15,131 nt of DNA from CAYOMP01 sp964405075 (GTDB taxonomy: Bacteria; Bacillota; Clostridia; Lachnospirales; Lachnospiraceae), in assembly GCA_964405075.1 (NCBI GenBank), contig CAYOMP010000055.1:1-15131 (forward strand), written 5' to 3'. Below, in pieces: positions 9,401 to 13,845 of the stretch (positions are counted from its first letter, which is position 1; each line of letters opens with the position of its first letter). A program made the position numbers and the translations under genes. Below the pieces are notes generated by a model that worked only from the letters and a program-made list of their open reading frames with translations, did not search any database and was not told the origin of the DNA.

Positions 9401-9486
9401 AAATATAAAATTGTTCCCAAAAACGCCAGTATAAAAACAGCTTTTATAATTTTTATACCTTTACCAGCTTTTTTATTAATATCCAT
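6451..9486 (-). CDS. 7-TM hybrid sensor histidine kinase (HisKA-HATPase-REC-HPt)
   Basis: A membrane sensor kinase of 1011 residues from the chosen start, which has an AGGGG site 8 nt upstream; an ATG 18 nt further up lacks one. Order, numbered from this start: one TM helix (14-34); an extracytoplasmic, beta-rich region of about 130 residues; seven TM segments between roughly 180 and 380 (7TMR-DISM-like layout); HisKA with His412 in MSHEIRTP; HATPase with the N box around Asn529, DTGIG near 560 and GSGLG near 590; a receiver with acceptor Asp710 (FLDHMMPEMDG); then an HPt domain with His872 in VHAMKSSA. A helical tail of about 80 residues after the HPt is not recognised. The layout supports a His-Asp-His-Asp phosphorelay ending at the adjacent response regulator. 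The signal is unknown; 7TMR-DISM ectodomains elsewhere are thought to sense carbohydrates or other small ligands. The promoter at 9529-9557 drives the pair. Confidence 0.94.
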   Translation of the reverse strand: MDINKKAGKGIKIIKAVFILAFLGTILYLIFGEIFLPSENIEDKQFEAYTKGWVWVKDDGSRIPIEVPAKCDAERNEVVTIENVLPNNLDGHEYLCFRSSKQEMNIYVDGVLRKTYSTKDTRAFGKTSAVTYVFFKLDLEDSGKVVTLETQTDSSYSGIIHSIYLGDRLGIWFYFLRQHGAEMVIGLFMIFLGVISIGGSIALRLCYHKKMELEYLGWGILLAAIWLLANSVFRQIAFQNVSVISDMTFFMIMLMALPFMFYLNGIQNERYQIFYLVSGTVCIIDFFICTILHITNKIDFADTITIMSIVCVISVGIMGMTIIADICRGYIKEYRLVAIGILGVSLTAIIQIIMYFQRTIPFNGSMVALGLVFLLIISSINTINDVLNIEKEKQQAVLSNESKGRFLARMSHEIRTPINSILGMDAIILRECEDTQIKEYAIDIQNAGQTLLSLINDILDFSKIESGKMEIIPVEYDFSSMLNDIVNMILIKAQAKDLEMNIFVEQTLPFKLFGDEVRIRQILLNLLTNAVKYTHKGSVTLTVKGKLQKDTVLLEFAVEDTGIGIKEEDISKLYEEFERIEEKRNRDIEGSGLGMNITMQLLEMMGSRLNVESQYGKGSKFSFELEQKIINREPIGNLEERIRRLPMEYNYAATFVAPEAEILVVDDNAINRKVFINLLKETKTKIDEASSGRKCLEKIREKKFDLIFLDHMMPEMDGIETLHHIKEETDHLCNGIPVIALTANAIAGAKEMYMSEGFDDFISKPIKPDKLEKMIVQFLPKEKILKETRVEEKDNKRIEAQFFTIINDEELPDIDGIDWNYALNNLSDKKLLLDTVRDFYRMIDIEANYLEDCFEQIENGGNEIELYRIKVHAMKSSAAMIGAVMLSGMAKTLEYAARDGKMEIIEGMTGIFLEEWREYKEKLKVCIKEDEKKDIEDISVINNLCEVLIVAMDDMDIDTADRTMNQLREYKYSNDIQILIELLSGAVTDLDHKKVFMLAEEIRTRIEEGVI

Positions 9487-9528
9487 TATTACATCCCCTA
9501 TCATTGCAAGGTTAACTATTTTGTAATA

Positions 9529-9557
9529 ATAATAGCACCAAAGACCCTATTTGTCAG
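9529..9557 (-). promoter_or_regulatory. Putative promoter of the kinase/response-regulator operon
   Basis: The minus strand shows CTGACA (-35, 9552-9557), a 17-nt spacer and TATTAT (-10, 9529-9534), placing a start of transcription about 35 nt before the chosen start codon. Each hexamer differs from consensus by one base. Confidence 0.6.
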
Positions 9558-9622
9558 TGAAATCACTATTCTATCATTTAAAATTAACATTCTCTTCAAA
9601 GTGTTTAGAAAAATCAAATATA

Positions 9623-9678
9623 AATAAGGAAATTCAAAACAAATTCTAAAAAACGAATTTATTTTGAATTTCCTTATT
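9623..9678 (-). terminator. Long perfect hairpin between hydrolase gene and kinase promoter
   Basis: AATAAGGAAATTCAAAA (9623-9639) is a perfect 17-bp inverted repeat with 9662-9678. A further 6-bp inner stem (AAATTC/GAATTT, 9641-9646 and 9655-9660) closes an 8-nt loop. On the minus strand it is followed by an interrupted T-rich run. It separates the isochorismatase-family gene from the kinase operon and resembles the other long terminators in the window. Confidence 0.65.
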
Positions 9679-9692
9679 CGAGCAATTATAAA

Positions 9693-9715
9693 ATTTTCTA
9701 TAAATTATAGAAAAT
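9693..9715. repeat. Perfect 23-nt palindrome, ATTTTCTATAA-A-TTATAGAAAAT
   Basis: Two perfect 11-nt arms around one central A lie between the hydrolase stop and the 17-bp hairpin. With a one-base centre it is a poor RNA hairpin but a good shape for a dimeric repressor site. Next to it, TAACAA occurs four times in one orientation (9721, 9734, 9744, 9752). It lies roughly 140-185 bp upstream of the kinase promoter. No function is assigned. Confidence 0.4.
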
Positions 9716-9789
9716 CAATGTAACAACCTTTTTTAACAATTTATAACAATCTAACAATTTATTCTTTTCCTATGGTATATTTTAGCTCA

Positions 9790-10338
9790 TTATTTAGCCA
9801 GGTACTCCTGACACTTCATGACCTCTGCAAACCTTCCTTGCAAAGAAGCCATGTATACTACCTGAACTACACCTGCTTCAACCACTATGTCGCCATATTT
9901 CAGGTTCTTTGTTGCACAAGCATCAGAAATTAATGTCACCTTTAAGCCATAATCCATTGCAGCCCTTACGGTAGTATCCACACACATATGAGTCATCATA
10001 CCACATACGACCACTTCACTAACCTTATCCTTTTGCAGTTCATCCTGCAAATTCGTTCCTAAAAAGCTATTTGGATAGTGCTTTATAATAACTTTTTCAT
10101 TTGCTTGTGGTTTAATCTGCTCATGGATTTCACACCCTAATGTGTCTTTTTCAAAAAATAAACTACCCTTATCTGCTATATGCTGAATAAAGTAAATTGG
10201 TGTTTCATCACCTTTATTTCTAAATTCTTCAACTAATTTCTTTACATTAATAAGTGCCTTTTCTGCCTCAAAAAGTTCCATTTTCCCACCCGGAAAATAA
10301 TCATTTTGCACATCAATAACTATTAATGCTTTTTTCAT
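9790..10338 (-). CDS. Isochorismatase-family cysteine hydrolase
   Basis: A 182-residue soluble enzyme of the isochorismatase/nicotinamidase superfamily. The catalytic triad is visible: Asp9 in VIDVQNDYF, Lys86 in IIKHYPNSF, and Cys119 in GMMTHMCVDTT, where the MTHxCV stretch provides the oxyanion hole and nucleophile. Typical length, no signal peptide. The substrate cannot be told from sequence: nicotinamidases, ureidoacrylate hydrolases and unassigned amidases share these residues, and the metal-binding Asp-x-His of true nicotinamidases is not evident. It lies about 100 nt downstream of an HxlR-type regulator, and both genes carry the same 19-nt element upstream, so the regulator probably controls it. 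The AGGAG site is 11 nt from the ATG, a rather long spacing. Confidence 0.92.
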   Translation of the reverse strand: MKKALIVIDVQNDYFPGGKMELFEAEKALINVKKLVEEFRNKGDETPIYFIQHIADKGSLFFEKDTLGCEIHEQIKPQANEKVIIKHYPNSFLGTNLQDELQKDKVSEVVVCGMMTHMCVDTTVRAAMDYGLKVTLISDACATKNLKYGDIVVEAGVVQVVYMASLQGRFAEVMKCQEYLAK

Positions 10339-10382
10339 TATTTATATCACTCCTAAATTAAAGATTTATTTTAGAAAAAACG

Positions 10383-10401
10383 CGTACTTCCTTTTTCTTT
10401 G
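10383..10401 (-). repeat. 19-nt element, copy 1 (upstream of hydrolase)
   Basis: The minus strand reads CAAAGAAAAAGGAAGTACG and is 18/19 identical to 10881-10899. It begins 45 nt upstream of the hydrolase start codon, in the space between the HxlR-type gene and its target. A candidate operator or shared leader element; function inferred only from repetition and placement. Confidence 0.5.
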
Positions 10402-10441
10402 TCGACATCTTTATTTTAGGTCATATTTTTGTTTTTGAAAA

Positions 10442-10828
10442 TTACTTACTATTTTGTAAGTACCCTTCACAAGGTATTCCCTTTTCCTTTAGGATATCTT
10501 CCTTTCCCTGTTCAATCATATATTCAATTCCAACATCCTGCATAATAAAAATAGCTTCGGATATTTTCTTTCCTCTATCGGTTAAAAAGTATTCAACCTT
10601 CAATGGATATCCTTCATAGCTTTTTTTATTAACTAACCCAAAAGCTTGTAATTCCTTTAACTGCTCTAATAACATTTTCTCTGTAATACCATTTATGTTG
10701 TGATGTAATTCCGAAAAAGACTGAACCTTTTGCCTTGCTAATTTGAAAATTATAATAGGTTTCCATTTTCCCTTAACAATATCATGCACAATTTCCAACG
10801 GACAGGTATAATCTTCTCTTATTTTCAT
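10442..10828 (-). CDS. HxlR-family winged-helix transcriptional regulator
   Basis: A small DNA-binding regulator of the HxlR/DUF24 family (128 residues from the chosen start). The family signature CPLEIVHDIVKGKWKP begins at residue 9, followed by the recognition-helix region (FSELHHNINGITEKMLLEQLKEL) and the wing (PLKVEYFLTDRGK). The invariant N-terminal Cys9 is the residue used for thiol-based sensing of quinones, aldehydes or disulfide stress in relatives such as YodB and HypR; whether this protein does the same is inference. I chose the ATG with GGGGG 6 nt upstream; a start 21 nt earlier (10849) with GGAGAG is possible. Its own upstream region and that of the next gene share a 19-nt element, suggesting autoregulation plus control of the hydrolase. 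Confidence 0.92.
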   Translation of the reverse strand: MKIREDYTCPLEIVHDIVKGKWKPIIIFKLARQKVQSFSELHHNINGITEKMLLEQLKELQAFGLVNKKSYEGYPLKVEYFLTDRGKKISEAIFIMQDVGIEYMIEQGKEDILKEKGIPCEGYLQNSK

Positions 10829-10880
10829 TATATTCCCCCATTTTTTCAATACTCTCCAAAAAGTAAATACTCACTCTGTT

Positions 10881-10899
10881 CGTGCTTCCTTTTTCTTTG
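10881..10899 (-). repeat. 19-nt element, copy 2 (upstream of hxlR-type gene)
   Basis: The minus strand reads CAAAGAAAAAGGAAGCACG, one base different from the copy at 10383-10401. It starts 53 nt upstream of the chosen HxlR start codon (32 nt from the alternative start), similar spacing to copy 1. See that entry. Confidence 0.5.
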
Positions 10900-10935
10900 A
10901 GTAATTAATAAATTTCATAAACCCTTATTGATTAT

Positions 10936-10991
10936 CTTCTTGCTCTTCGGACAAGAAGCATCCCTCGCTCTAAAGAACTCGGTCAATTCTT
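10936..10991 (-). other. Pair of hairpins between CPBP protease and HxlR genes
   Basis: Two stems lie in a 177-nt gap without genes. The first, CTTCTTG/CAAGAAG (10936-10958), extends by two more pairs past a bulge to a tetraloop. The second (10973-10991) has 7-bp arms that pair fully only in the minus-strand RNA, where the odd pair becomes G-U. No T-run follows either, so they are not classic terminators. They could be a leader of the HxlR gene, a 3' protective structure, or part of a dispersed repeat. Confidence 0.4.
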
Positions 10992-11026
10992 ATTTTTCTA
11001 TTTCCTTTATTATAATAATTGCTATT

Positions 11027-11770
11027 TTATAACGTTGCATTTCTGCTATCTTGATTAGCAATAATTCTTGCAACAACTATTATAATAATCTGACTTCCTA
11101 ATAAAATATTAGCATTTCCGCCTTTTGATATTTGCATAAACACATTTACCAATGCATGTGCCACCACACACATACATAGACTGCCTGTCTTCTTATATAG
11201 TGCTGAGAAGATAAAGCAGCTAGTTAGTAAACCTAATAAAAATGATAAAGGATCAACTGTAGAAATACTGCCATCCACATAAAAATACATAAAATGCCAT
11301 ATTCCCCACATGATGCATGTAATAACTGATGCTACTACATAACTACACTTTTCTTCCAGCATAGGTTGAAAAGTATATCGCCATCCTATTTCCTCTATTC
11401 CGCCAAAAAGGATAGCACATACAAACAACATAATTGGACTAAACCACGATTCTACTACAAATTTTCCACCAAATATCACATACAAAAAATCTAGAAACAA
11501 AAATATTACTAACCATATTATGCCATTTTTACATTTTCTGATATCTATAAAATCCACTAAGATTTCCTTAAATGTCCTATCTAAATACTTAATTGACACA
11601 ATACTGCCCCAAATAGCTGTAGATAGACCGCCTATAGCTATAGCAATCATTCCAATTATTGAATTGTAACCATATTCCATCCCACATACTTTTAAAATAG
11701 TCACCAAAATGCAGGCTATCAGCATTTGTCCTAACGAACCTGCTAAGTATGTATTTACTGCCTTTGACAT
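11027..11770 (-). CDS. CPBP family intramembrane metalloprotease
   Basis: A polytopic membrane protein of 247 residues of the CAAX protease and bacteriocin-processing (Abi/CPBP) family. The three conserved motifs are present inside predicted TM helices: Glu126-Glu127 with Arg131 (EEIGWR), His159 (GIWHFMYF) and His205/Asn209 (HALVN). These form the putative metal site. About seven hydrophobic segments can be drawn. In bacteria such proteins often occur near bacteriocin clusters or act on unknown membrane substrates; no bacteriocin precursor is visible here. The start has a strong AGGAGG site. It lies 35 nt after the EamA transporter gene, in the same orientation, so the two are probably co-transcribed. 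Confidence 0.9.
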   Translation of the reverse strand: MSKAVNTYLAGSLGQMLIACILVTILKVCGMEYGYNSIIGMIAIAIGGLSTAIWGSIVSIKYLDRTFKEILVDFIDIRKCKNGIIWLVIFLFLDFLYVIFGGKFVVESWFSPIMLFVCAILFGGIEEIGWRYTFQPMLEEKCSYVVASVITCIMWGIWHFMYFYVDGSISTVDPLSFLLGLLTSCFIFSALYKKTGSLCMCVVAHALVNVFMQISKGGNANILLGSQIIIIVVARIIANQDSRNATL

Positions 11771-11805
11771 AATATTCCTCCTACTATCAGCAAATCACTC
11801 TTTCC

Positions 11806-12219
11806 CTATAATACCATAGCCAATGTACCTATTCCAATGAGAATACACCCAATTATTGATTTTACCGTAAAATCCTCATGTAAAAATACAAATGCCAATA
11901 TAAGAGTAATAACTACACTTAGTTTGTCTATTGGCACTACTTTTGAAGCCTCACCCAGTTGCAAGGCTTTATAATAACACAACCATGAAGCTCCTGTTGC
12001 TAATCCGGAAAGAATAAGAAACAACCAGCTTTTCTTACTAATATCCGATATTCCAGACTGTGCATTTGTCAAAAATACCATTCCCCATGCCATAATAACA
12101 ACCACTACCGTTCTTATGGCTGTTGCCAAATTAGAGTTGACTCCATCTATTCCTATCTTTGCCAAAATTGAAGTAAGTGCTGCAAATACTGCTGATAATA
12201 AAGCAAAAATAAACCACAT
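11806..12219 (-). CDS. Single-domain EamA/DMT-type membrane transporter
   Basis: A 137-residue, very hydrophobic protein with five likely TM helices. It matches one EamA repeat of the drug/metabolite transporter superfamily: N-terminal WFIFALLSAVFAALTSILAK, the central SWLCYYKALQLGEASKVVPIDKLS signature, and a final helix GCILIGIGTLAMVL. Standard EamA proteins have two such repeats (about 300 residues). Compact one-repeat members exist and are presumed to dimerise, so the length need not mean truncation: both ends look intact and the start has GGGAGG. Substrate unknown. It is the first gene of a probable operon with the CPBP protease. A weak promoter candidate (TTGAAT, 17 nt, TATCAT) overlaps the terminator upstream. 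Confidence 0.88.
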   Translation of the reverse strand: MWFIFALLSAVFAALTSILAKIGIDGVNSNLATAIRTVVVVIMAWGMVFLTNAQSGISDISKKSWLFLILSGLATGASWLCYYKALQLGEASKVVPIDKLSVVITLILAFVFLHEDFTVKSIIGCILIGIGTLAMVL

Positions 12220-12299
12220 AAATTATTCCTCCCTTATCTTTAGTTAATATTAGAAAATAAATGTTATCCCTCTATTTTCACTCTTTAATAGTATGATAT

Positions 12300-12351
12300 A
12301 AAAAAAATCAAGCTTATTCAAGAGTGACTCATTATTCTTGAATAAACTTGA
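12300..12351 (-). terminator. Intrinsic terminator of the flavoprotein operon
   Basis: On the minus strand TCAAGTTTATTCAAGA pairs with TCTTGAATAAGCTTGA (16 bp, one G-U pair) around a 12-nt loop and runs straight into eight T. It lies 15 nt after the second flavodoxin-fold gene. This is the clearest factor-independent terminator in the window. Confidence 0.88.
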
Positions 12352-12366
12352 CGTAATTCTATATTT

Positions 12367-13026
12367 CTAGTTCGTTGAGTATGGCCTATCTGCCACCTTC
12401 CCCTTTGCTCCCATTTTTTTTGCTGTAATACTCCATACTATAGTATTTAGTGGCTTAACTAATTTAGCTAACAATATCATCCCCTTGGAATAATATTCGC
12501 AACCAGCCATATTTATTTTGTCTATTTCATTAAATTCTCCAGCTTTTACAAAATTTCCGGCAACCATTTCAAATTGTTTTCCTACAGTTTCGCAATATTT
12601 CTCTCCACGCATATGAACTAAACCTATTAATCCACCCTTCAATAGGGTTCCGCCATACTCACAGCCAAATCTGGCAGGAAGCATTTCTAAAAATTTTTCC
12701 GCTGTTCTTAATTGGCTTGCCTCCTCAAATCCACTTTGAAGTATGAAGAACATTTTTCCATTACCCTTATGATTTTCTAACTCTTCAAGAAATTCCAAAA
12801 ATATCCCTGGAACATTTTCCACATAAACAGGTACTACCCATATGGATATCTCACTATTTTCAAAGGAATCAATGCACTGTTGCCAACAATTCCTATTACC
12901 AATCCAAAAGAAATCAACTTGCGTTTTTTCTTCCTTTTCTATCTCTCTTTTAAAAATCTTAGCTATAAAAGTTGATGCACTTCTTTTCTCATTCTGAGGT
13001 GAACAACTAACTATTGTATATCGCAT
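12367..13026 (-). CDS. Flavodoxin-fold NAD(P)H-dependent oxidoreductase-like protein
   Basis: A 219-residue soluble protein. The N-terminal strand and loop (MRYTIVSCSPQNEKRSAS) match the FMN phosphate-binding loop of flavodoxin-like reductases, and VVPVYVENVPGIFLEFLEEL (about 75-95) matches the second flavin loop, normally PVYWxxxPGxLKxFLDR. The C-terminal half (GGLIGLVHMRG onward) is less conserved and ends in a basic helical tail. The long form would start 36 nt earlier without support; the chosen ATG follows AAGGAG and overlaps the preceding gene by 20 nt, implying coupled translation. An iron-sulfur cysteine cluster is not evident. The probable role is FMN-dependent electron transfer, perhaps as a complex with the upstream protein, which keeps the cysteine motif but appears to have lost the flavin loops. 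Confidence 0.75.
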   Translation of the reverse strand: MRYTIVSCSPQNEKRSASTFIAKIFKREIEKEEKTQVDFFWIGNRNCWQQCIDSFENSEISIWVVPVYVENVPGIFLEFLEELENHKGNGKMFFILQSGFEEASQLRTAEKFLEMLPARFGCEYGGTLLKGGLIGLVHMRGEKYCETVGKQFEMVAGNFVKAGEFNEIDKINMAGCEYYSKGMILLAKLVKPLNTIVWSITAKKMGAKGKVADRPYSTN

Positions 13027-13579
13027 TTTGAATTTTCTCCTTCTCTGTAATATTAAATACACCTATTGATTCTGAATGAAAATTAATAGCTACCCTTTCT
13101 AACCATTGGGCAATGTACTCTAATTCATTGCTACCTTTTACAACTATTCCAAACTTCCAGCCTTTATTGTAGCGTGCTGCGTGTCTTGCCTGACCATTCT
13201 TGATACAGGTGTAAGGTAATCCCACCGGAATGAACCTGTCTATCATATTTTTTAACTTATAGGAAACCATCCCATTCCTTTCTTCGGTAATAAAAATCAC
13301 CTTATCCGCCTTTAAAATCTTTTTAAAAATAGCTTCATAATCATCCTTAATAACACATCTGCCCGGTGTCTTTAGCCAACATCCATTGCATCCTAAGCAG
13401 CTTTTGATATTGCTCATTGAAACGTTTATATATTCAATATCTCTTTCAGTTTCTTCAAAATCACTACAAATTTCATTCTCTAACGTATTTATAACTAGTA
13501 TCTTTTCACTTTGTCTGCCATCACTATTTTCTGTTTTCTTTTTCCAAAATAATTTCAAAATGCTTTCTGTTTTTTCCAT
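13007..13579 (-). CDS. Flavodoxin-family protein with CxxCxxC motif (iron-sulfur flavoprotein-like)
   Basis: A 190-residue protein from the chosen start (GAGAAGG just upstream; two earlier ATGs lack sites). KILVINTLENE (near 26-36) is the first strand of a flavodoxin fold, but the usual GSPRxxGNT loop is absent. Next comes SCLGCNGCWLKTPGRCVIKDDYE, the cysteine-rich stretch of iron-sulfur flavoproteins and related NADPH-dependent FMN reductases, and ADKVIFITEERNGMVSYKLKNMIDRF, where the normal TPVYxxxMSxxLKxFxDR flavin loop is changed to TEERNGMVS. The fold is clear, but FMN binding by this chain alone is doubtful. It is the first gene of a two-gene operon behind a near-consensus promoter between two identical palindromes, so tight repression, probably by a MarR- or TetR-type regulator encoded elsewhere, is inferred. 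Confidence 0.75.
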   Translation of the reverse strand: MEKTESILKLFWKKKTENSDGRQSEKILVINTLENEICSDFEETERDIEYINVSMSNIKSCLGCNGCWLKTPGRCVIKDDYEAIFKKILKADKVIFITEERNGMVSYKLKNMIDRFIPVGLPYTCIKNGQARHAARYNKGWKFGIVVKGSNELEYIAQWLERVAINFHSESIGVFNITEKEKIQNAIYNS

Positions 13580-13600
13580 AGAACCTTCTCCCATTTTTAG

Positions 13601-13613
13601 TGACATATTGTCA
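13601..13613. promoter_or_regulatory. Operator-like palindrome, copy 1 (downstream of -10)
   Basis: TGACATATTGTCA has perfect TGACA/TGTCA arms around a 3-nt centre. It overlaps the early transcribed region, about 22 nt before the chosen flavodoxin-family start codon. An identical copy lies at 13664-13676. Regulator not identified. Confidence 0.6.
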
Positions 13614-13626
13614 TTTTTATATTTTT

Positions 13627-13654
13627 ATTATATTACTCATTATAAATATGTCAA
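13627..13654 (-). promoter_or_regulatory. Strong promoter of the flavoprotein operon
   Basis: The minus strand has perfect hexamers, TTGACA (13649-13654) and TATAAT (13627-13632), with a 16-nt spacer. Transcription would begin near 13620. The -35 also overlaps AATATGTCA (13645-13653), a half-site of the flanking operator palindromes. Confidence 0.85.
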
Positions 13655-13663
13655 TACTTTTAA

Positions 13664-13676
13664 TGACATATTGTCA
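13664..13676. promoter_or_regulatory. Operator-like palindrome, copy 2 (upstream of -35)
   Basis: A second exact TGACATATTGTCA, 63 bp from copy 1, which is six turns of B-DNA, so both sites face the same side of the helix with the promoter between them. This fits a looping or cooperative repressor. Confidence 0.6.
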
Positions 13677-13685
13677 TTTTAAAAC

Positions 13686-13740
13686 CAAAAAATGTATAAA
13701 GGTATATTTCAACGACTAAATATACCTTTCTACACTTTTT
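13686..13740 (-). terminator. Terminator of the sirtuin/macrodomain operon
   Basis: A 12-bp perfect stem, AAAGGTATATTT (13698-13709) with AAATATACCTTT (13718-13729), is extended by an outer near-perfect stem. On the minus strand it runs into a six-T tract. The loop is 8 nt. It lies about 105 nt after the macrodomain gene stop. T-runs on both sides mean it could work in either direction, but no plus-strand gene uses it. Confidence 0.75.
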
Positions 13741-13770
13741 ATAGTTTCAATATTAATTCTCTATATATTT

Positions 13771-13845
13771 AAGGGGCTATACAAACTGGAAGCTGTCGGG
13801 TTCTTTTGCTTAGATAAAACAACAGTTTTGCCGTCAACTCTTCCT
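13771..13845 (-). other. GC-richer non-coding segment after the macrodomain gene
   Basis: Between the macrodomain stop and the terminator lies a segment less AT-rich than its surroundings, including AACCCGACAGCTTCCAG on the minus strand. Two minus-strand frames stay open through it (one ends RTRQLPVCIAP, another runs DGKTVVLSKQKN), but neither has a start with a ribosome binding site. It may be a gene remnant or a dispersed intergenic repeat; I cannot assign it. Confidence 0.3.

Noticed and set aside
6451..9504. Longer start for the hybrid kinase at 9504
   Set aside because: That ATG has no Shine-Dalgarno sequence, whereas the ATG at 9486 has AGGGG at normal spacing.
11806..12219. EamA gene as a truncated pseudogene
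   Set aside because: Both ends look natural, it has a good ribosome binding site, and compact one-repeat EamA proteins are known.
12367..13062. Longer start (13062) for the second flavodoxin-fold gene
   Set aside because: It adds a basic stretch before the family's first strand and lies deeper in the upstream gene; the ATG at 13026 follows AAGGAG.
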